64,000 nt of DNA, taken from the NCBI RefSeq assembly GCF_014649335.1, contig NZ_BMSV01000004.1, positions 1 through 64,000 of the forward strand, read 5' to 3'. Source of the DNA: Streptomyces roseolilacinus. Lineage in GTDB: Bacteria > Actinomycetota > Actinomycetes > Streptomycetales > Streptomycetaceae. A program made the translations under genes and the position numbers. Shown here piece after piece: positions 54,896 through 63,544 of this stretch; within the stretch, counting starts at the first letter, position 1; each line of letters starts with the position of its first letter. The notes below the pieces were generated by a model. It was not told the origin of the DNA. It saw only the letters and a list, made by a program, of their open reading frames with translations, and searched no databases.

Positions 54896-56185
54896 ATGCG
54901 GGACGCGGACGGGACCGGACGGGACGACGGCGGACGGCGACGGCGCCTGCTGCTGGTGTCCACCAACTACGCCCCCGAGCACACCGGGATAGGCCCGTAC
55001 GCGACGCAGGTGGCCGAGCACTGGGCGGCGCGCGGACACGAGACGCACGTCCTGGCCGGCATGCCGCACTACCCGTCCTGGTCGGTCGACCCGGCGTACC
55101 GGGGAGCGTGGCGGCGCACCGAGACACGCGGGGGCGTGACCGTGCACCGCAGGCGCCACACCGTGCCCGGCCGGCAGACGGCGGTGCGGCGCGCGCTGTT
55201 CGAGGGGTCCCTGCTGGCGCACCAGCTGGCCGCGCCGCCCCGGATGCCGCGGCCCGACGCGGTCGTGGCCCAACTGCCCAGTCTCGCCGGGGGCGTGGTG
55301 GCCGCCCGGCTCGCGGCGCGCTGGCGGGTGCCGTACATACCCGTGGTGCAGGACCTGATGGGCGCGGCCGCCGCGCAGAGCGGCATCGAGGGCGGGGACC
55401 GGGCGGCGGCGGCAGCGGCGCGCGTCGAGGCGTACGCGCTGCGCCGGGCCACGCTCGTCGGCGTCATCCACGAGACGTTCACCGCACGGGTGACCGCGCT
55501 GGGCGTGCCGCCGGAGCGCGTCCGCACGGTGCCGAACTGGTCGCACGTGGCGGCTCCGGCGCGGCCGCGCGAGGAGACGCGCCGCCGCCTGGGGTGGGCG
55601 CCGGCCGACACGGTGGTGCTGCACTCCGGGAACATGGGCCTCAAGCAGGGCCTGGAGGTGCTGGTCGGCGCGGCCCGCCTCGCCCCGGGCCTACGGGTGG
55701 TGCTGATGGGCGACGGCAGCCAGCGCGGGGCGCTGGAGCGGCTCGCCGCGGACGTGCCCAACCTGGAGTTCCTGCCGCCCGTCGACGACGCCGACTTCCC
55801 CGAGGTGCTGGCCGCCGCGGACGTGCTGGCGGTGACGCAGCGGGCCTCGGTGCTCGACATGAGCGTGCCCTCCAAGCTGACCTCGTACTTCGCCACCGGG
55901 CGGCCGGTCGTCGCGTCGGTCGCCGACGGCGGCGGCACGGCGCAGGAGGTGCGGCGCTCGGGCGCGGGCGTGCTGGTGCCGCCGGAGGACCCGGCCGCGC
56001 TGCTGGAGGCCGTACGGGGGCTGGCGGCCGATCCGGGGAGGGCGGCCGTGCTGGGCGCGGCGGGGCCCCGGCACGTCGAGGCGCACCTGGGCCGGGCGGC
56101 GGGGCTGGCCCGGTACGACGCGCTGCTCGACGAGGTGCTGGCGGGGGGCGCCGGGGGCGCCGGGGTGGAAGGAGCGGGCCGGTGA
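54896..56185 (+). CDS. WbuB-like glycosyltransferase, GT-B
   Basis: A 429-residue GT-B glycosyltransferase (family 4). The N-terminal domain begins LLLVSTNYAPEHTGIGPYATQVAEHW (core NYAPEHTGIGPYATQ), typical of WbuB/WcaI-like enzymes. The C-terminal donor domain has VVLHSGNMGLKQGLEVLV, VVLMGDGSQRGALERLA, LEFLPPVDDADFPEVLAAADV and VPSKLTSYFATGRPVVASV with the nucleotide-sugar residues. The start at 54896 has GAGGGGG. Its stop overlaps the next start as GTGA, so it is the first of at least three coupled genes (54896-59273). Confidence 0.9.
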   Translation: MRDADGTGRDDGGRRRRLLLVSTNYAPEHTGIGPYATQVAEHWAARGHETHVLAGMPHYPSWSVDPAYRGAWRRTETRGGVTVHRRRHTVPGRQTAVRRALFEGSLLAHQLAAPPRMPRPDAVVAQLPSLAGGVVAARLAARWRVPYIPVVQDLMGAAAAQSGIEGGDRAAAAAARVEAYALRRATLVGVIHETFTARVTALGVPPERVRTVPNWSHVAAPARPREETRRRLGWAPADTVVLHSGNMGLKQGLEVLVGAARLAPGLRVVLMGDGSQRGALERLAADVPNLEFLPPVDDADFPEVLAAADVLAVTQRASVLDMSVPSKLTSYFATGRPVVASVADGGGTAQEVRRSGAGVLVPPEDPAALLEAVRGLAADPGRAAVLGAAGPRHVEAHLGRAAGLARYDALLDEVLAGGAGGAGVEGAGR

Positions 56186-58014
56186 CGCAGGCGCAGGGCG
56201 GGGCGGCGGGGGTGCCCCCGGTCCCGGTGGACGACGAACCGGACCTCCTGCGGGACCAGTTCCGGCAGTTGCTGCGGTACCCGCGGCTGATCGCGGGCGG
56301 CGTGCTGCTCGGGCTGCTGGGCGGCGCCTGGCTCGGGTACAGCACCTCGGACACGTACGTGGCGACGAGCGACGTGGTGCTGCGGGTGCCGACCGAGGAC
56401 CCGTTCAACCCGTCGATCGCCGTCGAGAAGACCCTCGACATGAACACCGAGCGGCAGGCCGCCACCAGCCGCCGCACCGCCGAACGCGCCGCCGACGCGC
56501 TGGACTTCCCCGGCGACCCGGCGGGCCTGGTGTCCGGTCTGCAGGTCACCAACCCGCCCAAGTCGCAGGTGCTGCGCTTCAGTTACACCACCGCCGACCC
56601 GCAGGTGTCGGCGCGCCGGGCGAACGCGCTGGTCGCGGCGTACCTGGCGGACCGCAGGGAGCAGACCGAGCAGATCCGCGACACGATGATCAGGGGGCTC
56701 CAGGCGCAGCTCGACCCGGTCGCCCGGCAGCACGACGAGCTCGCGCGGGAACTCGACGGCAGGTCCGCCGTCGAGGCGGAGGCGGACTTCGCGGTCAAGG
56801 CCAACCTGCTCAACCGGATCACCGAGCTGAGCAACCGGATCAGCAAGCTGAAGGCGCTCGACGTGACGCCCGGCAAGGTGATCAGGACGGCGACGCCGCC
56901 CACCGCGTCGGACGGTCCGGGCTGGGCGCTGTCCCTGGGGCTCGGCGGGGCCGTCGGTGTGGCGCTCGGACTGCTGCTGGCCTGGGTGCGGCTGGTGTTC
57001 GACCCGGCGGCCCGCTCGGAGGGAGACGTGGCGCGGGCGCTGCGCGCGCCCGTCCTCGGCTCGCTGCCGCGCAGCCGCGACACCGACCCGCTGCTGACGG
57101 AGGACCGGGAGGACTCGCCGCTCGCCGAGGAGTACCGCTCCATCGCCTACCGGCTCGCCTACGACCAGCGGTTCGCCGACCGGCGGCGGCTGCTGGTGGC
57201 GGCGCCGCGCGGCTCCAGCCGTACGGCGGCGGCGGTGGCGGTCAACCTGGCGGCGTCGTTCGCGGAGACCGGCAAGCGGGTCCTGATCGTGGAGGCGGAG
57301 CTGCGGCGGCCGTCGCTGGAGGGCCAGTTGCGGGCGCGGGAGATCGGCCGCCCGCCGTGGACGCGGGACGGCGAGGGCGAGGGCTGGCCGAACGGGCGGC
57401 GGCTGGCCGTGGACGCCGGGGAGTCGGGCGGCTTCGAGCTGGTGCCGGGCGTCCGGGTGCGCAACGTGGCGCGGGCGCTGACGTCGCCGGAGACGTCCCG
57501 GCTGGTGGCGGAGGCCGACGACCCGAACGTCACGGTGATCGTGCTGACGCCGCCGGTCTTCGCGTACGCCGACGCGCTGGCGCTGGTGGACCGGGTGGAC
57601 GGCGTGCTCGTGGTGTGCGACCCGCGCGGGGTGCACCGGTCGCAGCTGGCCCGGCTGCGGGACCTGATCACGGGTGCGGGCGGCACGGTGCTCGGCACCG
57701 TCATGCACCGCGGGCAGCGCGGCAAGGGCGGGCGGCGGGGCGGGAAGGGCGCGAAGGGCTCCGCGGGGGCGCACGGGCAGCCGCGCGGCGCGGCCCGGCC
57801 CCTGCCGGACGGCGGCCGCCCCGACCCCGCGGGCGGTCCGACCGGTCCCGCCGGCGGTCCGGGCCGGCCGGGCGGTCCGGGTGGTCCCGGTGGTCCCGGT
57901 GGGGGTCCGGGCCGGCCGGGGGGCCCGGGTCGGCCGACGGGGGCGGACGACGTGCCCGAGGACGGGTCCACGACGATGGCGCTGCGCGCCGTCACGCCTC
58001 CCGACCCGTCGTGA
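56182..58014 (+). CDS. Wzz/BY-kinase-like polysaccharide co-polymerase with degenerate ATPase
   Basis: A 610-residue membrane protein. Residues 20-275 form a Wzz chain-length domain with TM1 (about 35-53), a helical extracytoplasmic part and TM2 (about 248-272) after a proline-containing stretch. Residues about 310-510 resemble a bacterial tyrosine kinase: EEYRSIAYRLAYDQ and a NLAASFAETGKRVLIV core. But the Walker A site reads APRGSSRTAAA (341-351), lacking the conserved Lys, and Walker A' reads VLIVEAELRRP, with Glu where Asp is expected. The usual Tyr-rich tail is replaced by a Gly/Pro-rich one. It probably regulates chain length without kinase activity. GTG start overlapping the previous gene. 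Confidence 0.82.
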   Translation: MTQAQGGAAGVPPVPVDDEPDLLRDQFRQLLRYPRLIAGGVLLGLLGGAWLGYSTSDTYVATSDVVLRVPTEDPFNPSIAVEKTLDMNTERQAATSRRTAERAADALDFPGDPAGLVSGLQVTNPPKSQVLRFSYTTADPQVSARRANALVAAYLADRREQTEQIRDTMIRGLQAQLDPVARQHDELARELDGRSAVEAEADFAVKANLLNRITELSNRISKLKALDVTPGKVIRTATPPTASDGPGWALSLGLGGAVGVALGLLLAWVRLVFDPAARSEGDVARALRAPVLGSLPRSRDTDPLLTEDREDSPLAEEYRSIAYRLAYDQRFADRRRLLVAAPRGSSRTAAAVAVNLAASFAETGKRVLIVEAELRRPSLEGQLRAREIGRPPWTRDGEGEGWPNGRRLAVDAGESGGFELVPGVRVRNVARALTSPETSRLVAEADDPNVTVIVLTPPVFAYADALALVDRVDGVLVVCDPRGVHRSQLARLRDLITGAGGTVLGTVMHRGQRGKGGRRGGKGAKGSAGAHGQPRGAARPLPDGGRPDPAGGPTGPAGGPGRPGGPGGPGGPGGGPGRPGGPGRPTGADDVPEDGSTTMALRAVTPPDPS

Positions 58015-59273
58015 GCGGCGCGCGGGGCGGCGGTGGGAGCGGGGCGCTCGCCGGCCGCACCGCCGCCGTCGCCTCGGTCCTCGACCAGGGCGCGGCGGGG
58101 CTGACGAACATCCTGGTGCTGGTGCTGGCCGCGCGGCTGTCGACGGTGGCGGGGTTCGCCGAGTTCTCCATGGTGTACCTGGTGTTCACCGTGGCCCTGG
58201 GCCTGTTCATGGCGTACGTCGGGCAGGCACTGGTGCTGGTGCGCGGCGACGCGGGCGCCGCGGCGGCGGCCTGCCGCTCGGCGCTCGCCTTCACCGCGGC
58301 GGGCGCGTGCGCGACGGGCGCGGCACTGGCCGCGGCGGGCGCGGCGCTGCCGCCGGGCGGACGGGCCCTGGTGGCGCTCGGCGCGGTGCTGCCGGTGGTG
58401 CTGCTGCAGGACGCGGCCCGGTACTGCTTCTCACTGCTGGGGCGCCCGCACCACGCGCTGGCGGCGGACGGGCTGCGGCTCGCGTCGACGGTGGCGGTGC
58501 TGGCGGCGCAGCCGGCCGGGGCGTCGCCGGGGCGGCTGGTGCTGGCGTGGGGGCTGGCCGCGCTGCCGGGGCTCGCGGTGGCGGCGCTGCTGCTGCGGCG
58601 GCCGCTGGCGGGGGCGCGCACGGAACTGCGGCGGTACCTGCGGCGGGGGCACCTGGGGCGGCGGTTCGCCGTCGAGTTCGCCGTGGGCAACGGCTCCGGC
58701 CAGGTCGCGGTGCTCTGCCTCGGCCTGCTGGGCAGTCCCCTCGCGGTGGGCGCGCTGCGGGGCGCCTCGGCGCTCTTCGGGCCGCTGAACGTGTTCTTCG
58801 GCGCGGCGAACGGCTTCGGCCCGCCGCTGCTGAACCGTCTGGGCGGCGGGCGCTCCGTGGTCCGGGTGACGCTGCTGCTGGGCTGCGCGCTGGCCGCGGC
58901 GGGCGCGGCGTGGGGCGGGGTGTGGTGGCTGTTGCCGGACGGCTGGGGCCGCCGCGTGCTGGGCGGGACCTGGCCGGCCGTCGCGGCGCTGCTGCCCGCG
59001 TCGGCGGCCCAGTACACGCTGATGGGTCTCGGGGTGAGCGCGCTGCTCACGCTGCGGGTGCTGAGCCCGCGCGAGACGCTGCCGGTGCAGGTCGTGTTCT
59101 CGCTGCTGTCGGTGGCGCTGCTGTACGCGGGGTTCGCGGCGGGTGGCGCGGTGGGCGCGGCGTGGGGGCTGGCGGCCGGTTCGGGGGCGAAGGCGCTGGC
59201 CGCGTGGGCGCGGGTGGCGCGGGTGCGCCGCCGGGCGGACGCCCCGGGGGCCGCCGCCGTCGCCGGGCCCTGA
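58011..59273 (+). CDS. Polysaccharide flippase-like membrane protein
   Basis: A 420-residue protein with about 12 membrane helices, similar to Wzx/MATE-type polysaccharide flippases. The first helix contains DQGAAGLTNILVLVLAARL, a family-like beginning with a conserved small-residue pattern. Sequence is Ala/Leu/Gly-rich and low in motifs, so assignment rests on topology and context. It starts at a GTG overlapping the co-polymerase stop. It could move lipid-linked repeat units across the membrane. Confidence 0.75.
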   Translation: MSGARGGGGSGALAGRTAAVASVLDQGAAGLTNILVLVLAARLSTVAGFAEFSMVYLVFTVALGLFMAYVGQALVLVRGDAGAAAAACRSALAFTAAGACATGAALAAAGAALPPGGRALVALGAVLPVVLLQDAARYCFSLLGRPHHALAADGLRLASTVAVLAAQPAGASPGRLVLAWGLAALPGLAVAALLLRRPLAGARTELRRYLRRGHLGRRFAVEFAVGNGSGQVAVLCLGLLGSPLAVGALRGASALFGPLNVFFGAANGFGPPLLNRLGGGRSVVRVTLLLGCALAAAGAAWGGVWWLLPDGWGRRVLGGTWPAVAALLPASAAQYTLMGLGVSALLTLRVLSPRETLPVQVVFSLLSVALLYAGFAAGGAVGAAWGLAAGSGAKALAAWARVARVRRRADAPGAAAVAGP

Positions 59274-59284
59274 CGGGCGGCCGG

Positions 59285-60793
59285 TCAGTCGAGCCGGGCC
59301 CCCCGGTCGCGGCGGTGCGTGGCGACGAGCGCGAGGCACAGGACGGCGATCGCGACCTTGCCGGTGGCCTGGAGGAGCGGGCCGCGCACGAGGATGAAGG
59401 AGTACCCCGCCAGCAGCGGCGCCGCGATCAGCAGCAGGCCGCCCGACGGCGAGCCCCGTACGGCGCGGCGCGCCACGCGCCGGTCGACGCGGGCGGCGGC
59501 GTACCCGACGGTGGCCATGCCGGCGGTCATGCCGACGGGCCCGAAGTCGATCCACAGCTCCGCCCACACCGGGGACGACAGGTTGGTGTTGACGGCGCCC
59601 ATCCACTCGCCGACCATCACCCCCGTGTCGGACGGCTTGCCCGCCCACACCGAGCGGGGCACGGCGAACAGCAGCGAGCCGGCGAACTGGCGGCCGTAGG
59701 TGTGGCCCTGCCCGGACTCCACGTACGTGATCGTGTTGGCGAACATGCCGACCTGGTCGTAGTCCTTGAGCGCCAGCGGCTCCAGGAACGACGTCGTCTC
59801 GATCTGCCGGGTGTTGTCCTCGTCGTACCGGAAGCGGTCGGCGAACGGGAAGACGAGCAGCGCGACGACCACGCCGAGGCTCAGCGACGCCCGGTACATG
59901 ACGGCGCTCACCGGGAAGGCGGTGAACAGCAGCGCGAACAGCACCGTCAGGAACCAGTACCGCGGGTTGGAGACCGGGTTGTTCACGACGGCGTTGAGGA
60001 CGACGAGGGCGCCGAACACCGTGACGACCGACCAGGCGCGGCGGGCCCGCCGGGAGGTGACCAGCCGGCGCGTGTACACGAGGAGGGCGATGAGCGGCGG
60101 CACGGTGCCGAAGCCGCGCAGGAACGCCTGGCCGGCCTGGGAGCCGTCGCCGGAGACGCCGGCGTCCTCGATGCCGGCGATGATCTCCTGCCGGCTGCTG
60201 AAGAAGACGGCGGGCCCGCCGAGCTTGACGACGAGCAGGCCGCCGCAGGCGAAGGCGGCCAGCACCAGCAGCGGCAGGCGCCGGCGGTGGACCAGCAGCG
60301 GCCGGGCCCCGGGGGCGCCACCCCGGTCCGCGGCGCGGCCCCGGCGGCGCCGGCGGGCGCGGTACCGGGCGAGCAGGGCGCCCACGTCGAAGGCGAAGCA
60401 GCCCAGCAGGATCAGCGCGACGGCCTGGACCAGGTCCTCGCGGGGGCCGACGACCGGGGTGGGGACGCGGCCGAGGACCGCCTGGGCGAGCGGGGCGACG
60501 CCCATCGCCATGTAGCAGAACATCCAGAACGTCGCCTGGAGCAGCTTGCGGCGGGCGGTGAGCACCATCGCGGACAGCCGCACGCCGCAGTAGACGGTCA
60601 GGACGCACTGGAGCCAGAACGCCGCGTCGCGGGGGCCCTCGCCCGGCTGGGAGACCACGACCAGCGGCAGGAAGCACGACAGGCCGAGGACGAGCGGTAC
60701 GGAGAGCGCCCTGGACAGCAGCGTCCGCGGCCGGAAGGGCGGCGGCAGCAAGGCGGCGCGCGGCGCGGCGCGGGGCGTCGTGTCGACCGTCAC
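59285..60793 (-). CDS. O-antigen polymerase-like membrane protein
   Basis: A 502-residue protein with about ten to twelve membrane helices and a large extracytoplasmic loop (about residues 330-400: YDEDNTRQIETTSF, then a segment including GKPSDTGVMVGEWMGAVNTN). This is the layout of Wzy-type polymerases. The GTG at 60793 has GGTGGGGA close upstream. It is convergent with the flippase gene, 11 bases apart, and divergent from the acetyltransferase gene. It could join repeat units outside the membrane. Assignment rests on topology, length and context. Confidence 0.75.
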   Translation of the reverse strand: MTVDTTPRAAPRAALLPPPFRPRTLLSRALSVPLVLGLSCFLPLVVVSQPGEGPRDAAFWLQCVLTVYCGVRLSAMVLTARRKLLQATFWMFCYMAMGVAPLAQAVLGRVPTPVVGPREDLVQAVALILLGCFAFDVGALLARYRARRRRRGRAADRGGAPGARPLLVHRRRLPLLVLAAFACGGLLVVKLGGPAVFFSSRQEIIAGIEDAGVSGDGSQAGQAFLRGFGTVPPLIALLVYTRRLVTSRRARRAWSVVTVFGALVVLNAVVNNPVSNPRYWFLTVLFALLFTAFPVSAVMYRASLSLGVVVALLVFPFADRFRYDEDNTRQIETTSFLEPLALKDYDQVGMFANTITYVESGQGHTYGRQFAGSLLFAVPRSVWAGKPSDTGVMVGEWMGAVNTNLSSPVWAELWIDFGPVGMTAGMATVGYAAARVDRRVARRAVRGSPSGGLLLIAAPLLAGYSFILVRGPLLQATGKVAIAVLCLALVATHRRDRGARLD

Positions 60794-60922
60794 TCCCCAC
60801 CCCCCGCCGCCGTGTCCCGCGCAGTCTAACGAGACGGTCCGAACGCGCCCTGGGATCAAGGCAGTAGAGCCGTTAATCTGATGGTCATTCCGCAGTGGGG
60901 TCACAGGGGGGAGACCGGCACC

Positions 60923-61462
60923 ATGCGCGACCTGTCCGCGTTCACGCTGGCCGGGTACGACAAGGGCCGGGGCCGGCTGACCCAGGCGCTGTGGTTCGCG
61001 GTGCTGAACCTGGTCTTCACGACCTGGTGGTGCCCGGCCCGGCTGCGGGTGGCCCTGCTGCGCGCGTTCGGCGCGACGGTCGGCGAGAACGTGCTGATAC
61101 GGCACCGGGTGCGCGTCCTGTGGCCCTGGAAGCTGACCGTCGGCGACCACACCTGGATCGGCGAGGGCGCCTGGCTGCTCAACCTGGAGCCGGTCACGCT
61201 CGGCGCCCACGTGTGCGTCTCGCAGGAGGCGCTGCTGTGCACCGGCGGCCACGACCACCGCGCCGCCGACTTCCGGTACCGCAACGCGCCCATCACGGTC
61301 GAGGACGGCGCCTGGGTCGCCGCCCGCGCCACCGTCCTCGCCGGCACCCGGGTGGGCCGCCACGCCGTCGTCGGTGCCGGCGCCGTGCTCCACCGGGACC
61401 TGCCGGAGCTGACCCTGCACACCGCGGACGGTACGCGCCGCCCCGTCGAGGAGCCCAGGTGA
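60923..61462 (+). CDS. WcaF-like hexapeptide-repeat acetyltransferase
   Basis: A 179-residue left-handed beta-helix acyltransferase, similar to WcaF of colanic acid synthesis. The start at 60923 (MRDLSAFTLAGYDKGRG) has GGGGGAG upstream. It has TVGENVLIRHRVRVLWPWKLTVGDHTWIG-type repeats (key part VLWPWKLTVGDHTWIGEG), CTGGHDHRAADF with the catalytic His, and ARATVLAGTRVGRHAVVGAGA as the last coils. It would acetylate a sugar in the repeat unit. Its stop overlaps the next glycosyltransferase start (GTGA). Confidence 0.9.
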   Translation: MRDLSAFTLAGYDKGRGRLTQALWFAVLNLVFTTWWCPARLRVALLRAFGATVGENVLIRHRVRVLWPWKLTVGDHTWIGEGAWLLNLEPVTLGAHVCVSQEALLCTGGHDHRAADFRYRNAPITVEDGAWVAARATVLAGTRVGRHAVVGAGAVLHRDLPELTLHTADGTRRPVEEPR

Positions 61463-62604
61463 CCGCGCCCCTGCGCGTCCTGCACGCCGTCACCCTGCAC
61501 TCCCCCACCGGTGCGTTCGGCGGTCCCGTCCGGGTCGCCCTGAACCTGGCGCACGGGTTGCGCGACCGGGGCCACGAGCCGCGCCTGCTGGCCCTGGCCG
61601 ACGGTTTCGGTCCCGTGCCGCCCACCGACGTGGAGGGTGTGCCCGCCCGGCTGTACCCGGCGCGCCGGGTGCTGCCGCTCGGCTTCAGCGGCCTCACCTC
61701 GCCGGCGCTGCTGGCCCGGGCGGGGCGGCTGGTGCGCGGCGCGGACGTCGTCCACGTGCACCTGGCCCGTGACCTGGTGACGCTGCCCGTGGCGCTGGCG
61801 GCGCTGCGCGCGCGGGTACCGCTGGTGCTGCAGACGCACGGCATGGTCGATCTCAGCGGCAGGCTCCTCGCGAAGGTCCTCGACGCGCTGGCCGTGCGGC
61901 GGGCGCTGCGCGGCGCCGCCGCGGTGCTGTACCTGACCGGGCACGAGCGGCGCGACCTGGACGCGGTCGCCGGGGCGCCCCTGCCGCACGCGGTGCGCCT
62001 GGTCAACGGGGTCCCCCGGCAGGAGCCGCGCCCCGCGCCGGAGGGGCCGCCGAGGATCCTGTACGCGGCGCGGCTCCAGGCCCGCAAGCGGCCGCGCGAC
62101 TTCGTGGCGGCCGTGCCGGAGGTGCTGCGCCACCACCCGGACGCGCGGTTCGTCGTCGCCGGTCCCGACGAGGGCGAGCTGCCGGCCGTGCGCGCGCTGG
62201 TCGACGGGCTGGGGCTGCGGGAGCGCGTCACCTTCGTGGGGGCGCTGGCCCCCGACCAGGTGCTGGACGAGCTGCGCCGGGCGCACGTGTACGTGCTGCC
62301 GTCGGTGGACGAGCCGTTCCCGATGTCGGTCCTGGAGTCGCTGTCCGTGGGCACCCCGGCCGTGGTGACCGTGTCGAACGGGCTGGCGTCGGCGGTCCGG
62401 GAGGCGGGTGCGGGCCGGGTCGTGGCGGACGCGTCGGGTCTCGCGGGCGCCGTGCTGGAGCTGCTGGAGCCGACGGCCGCCGGGGAGTCCTCGGCGGCGG
62501 CGCACGCGCTGGCCGGGTCGGCCTTCTCCCTGGACGCCGTGGTGGACGAGCTGCTGGCCGTGTACGGCCGGGCGGCGGGCGGTCAGGCGCGCAGCCAGGC
62601 GTAG
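61459..62604 (+). CDS. Family 4 glycosyltransferase
   Basis: A 381-residue GT-B glycosyltransferase. The N-terminal domain has VLHAVTLHSPTGAFGGPVRV and ADVVHVHLARDLVTL; the C-terminal donor domain has RILYAARLQARKRPRDFV, FVVAGPDEGELPAV and VLPSVDEPFPMSVLESLSVGTP with the catalytic EPFxxxxLE region. GTG start overlapping the acetyltransferase stop. Its 3' end overlaps the convergent lipoprotein gene by 22 bases. Donor and acceptor cannot be told. Confidence 0.9.
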   Translation: MTAPLRVLHAVTLHSPTGAFGGPVRVALNLAHGLRDRGHEPRLLALADGFGPVPPTDVEGVPARLYPARRVLPLGFSGLTSPALLARAGRLVRGADVVHVHLARDLVTLPVALAALRARVPLVLQTHGMVDLSGRLLAKVLDALAVRRALRGAAAVLYLTGHERRDLDAVAGAPLPHAVRLVNGVPRQEPRPAPEGPPRILYAARLQARKRPRDFVAAVPEVLRHHPDARFVVAGPDEGELPAVRALVDGLGLRERVTFVGALAPDQVLDELRRAHVYVLPSVDEPFPMSVLESLSVGTPAVVTVSNGLASAVREAGAGRVVADASGLAGAVLELLEPTAAGESSAAAHALAGSAFSLDAVVDELLAVYGRAAGGQARSQA

Positions 62605-63320
62605 CAGCCGGTGGAGACGAACCGGGCGGCGCCGGGCGGGACGGTCAGGGTGTGCCGGTCGCCGGCGGCGCCGGGTGCCGGGCCGCCGGCCAGCTGGGTG
62701 CCCTGGGCATCGGTGACCTGCCAGGAGCAGCCGGGGCGGGCGGACGCGGTCCGGTAGCGGCCGGCGGCCGGGGAGGCGTGGGTGCCGTCCGGGTAGCCGC
62801 CCGCGGCCGCGTCGAGGACGGGGCGCTGGTCGGGGCACAGGTGGGTGACGGCGTCGCCGGCGTCGCGGAGGTCCCCGGCGACGACGGCCGCGGCGGCGGC
62901 GTCCTTGTCGTGCTTGGCGGTGCGGGCGATCCGCTGGCAGGTCTCCTTGCCGACGTCGAGGACGGCGGCGGGGTCGACGGTCCGGGGCACCCGGCCGCTG
63001 AGGTACTCCTTCTCCCGCTGGGTGAAGGAGCCGGTGGCGGGGGTGAGCGCCGCGTCCGGCCGTACGGGCCCGACCGGGACGGACCCGCCGGGCGCGGGGG
63101 CGGCGGTGGGACCGGCGGTCGGGCCGGCGGTGGGGCCGTGGGTGGCCGTGCCGTCCTGCTCCCCCGCGAGGCGGTCGGCCGCGGAGAGGCCCGGCGCGGA
63201 CGCCGAGGGGGCCGCCGCCTCCGTACGGCCGGGGTCGTCACCGGAGGAGCATCCGGCCACGACGACCACCCCCACCAGCAGCAACGAGACGGCGGCGGGA
63301 CGACGGAGGTGGGTGCGCAT
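62583..63320 (-). CDS. Putative lipoprotein
   Basis: A 245-residue exported lipoprotein. The lipobox VVVAGC places the lipid-modified Cys at residue 24 after a basic start and a hydrophobic core. Residues 28-95 are a Pro/Ala/Gly/Thr linker with repeated GPTA. The C-terminal domain has KETCQRIARTAKHDKDAAAA and further cysteines (THLCPDQ, GCSWQVT, STGCYAW), suggesting a disulfide-bonded fold. No known domain recognised. The start at 63320 is the only one with a signal sequence. It lies within the glycan locus and may be a surface component. Confidence 0.8.
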   Translation of the reverse strand: MRTHLRRPAAVSLLLVGVVVVAGCSSGDDPGRTEAAAPSASAPGLSAADRLAGEQDGTATHGPTAGPTAGPTAAPAPGGSVPVGPVRPDAALTPATGSFTQREKEYLSGRVPRTVDPAAVLDVGKETCQRIARTAKHDKDAAAAAVVAGDLRDAGDAVTHLCPDQRPVLDAAAGGYPDGTHASPAAGRYRTASARPGCSWQVTDAQGTQLAGGPAPGAAGDRHTLTVPPGAARFVSTGCYAWLRA

Positions 63321-63437
63321 GTGTCGCTCCTGGTCGATGAGTACGTGACGGTCACGGCGCCCCCCGTGGGCGAGGCCCACCTGCACCCGGGAGGGGGAGG
63401 ACGCCCCATTGGGCCGCTCGTGGAGCCGAAGGGGCGC

Positions 63438-63513
63438 GCGGGTGTCGGGAAGACGAGCGCGCGGAGGCCCTGAGGAACGAAGGGCCGAGCACGGTCGACT
63501 TCCCGACACCCGC
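63438..63513. repeat. 15-bp inverted repeat enclosing a small hairpin
   Basis: GCGGGTGTCGGGAAG (63438-63452) and CTTCCCGACACCCGC (63499-63513), with GGCCCT/AGGGCC nested inside. It lies between the stop of the truncated gene and the lipoprotein start. It may act as a terminator or an operator. Confidence 0.5.
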
Positions 63514-63544
63514 TGAAAGCGCCCCGGAGGCGGAACGAGCCTAT

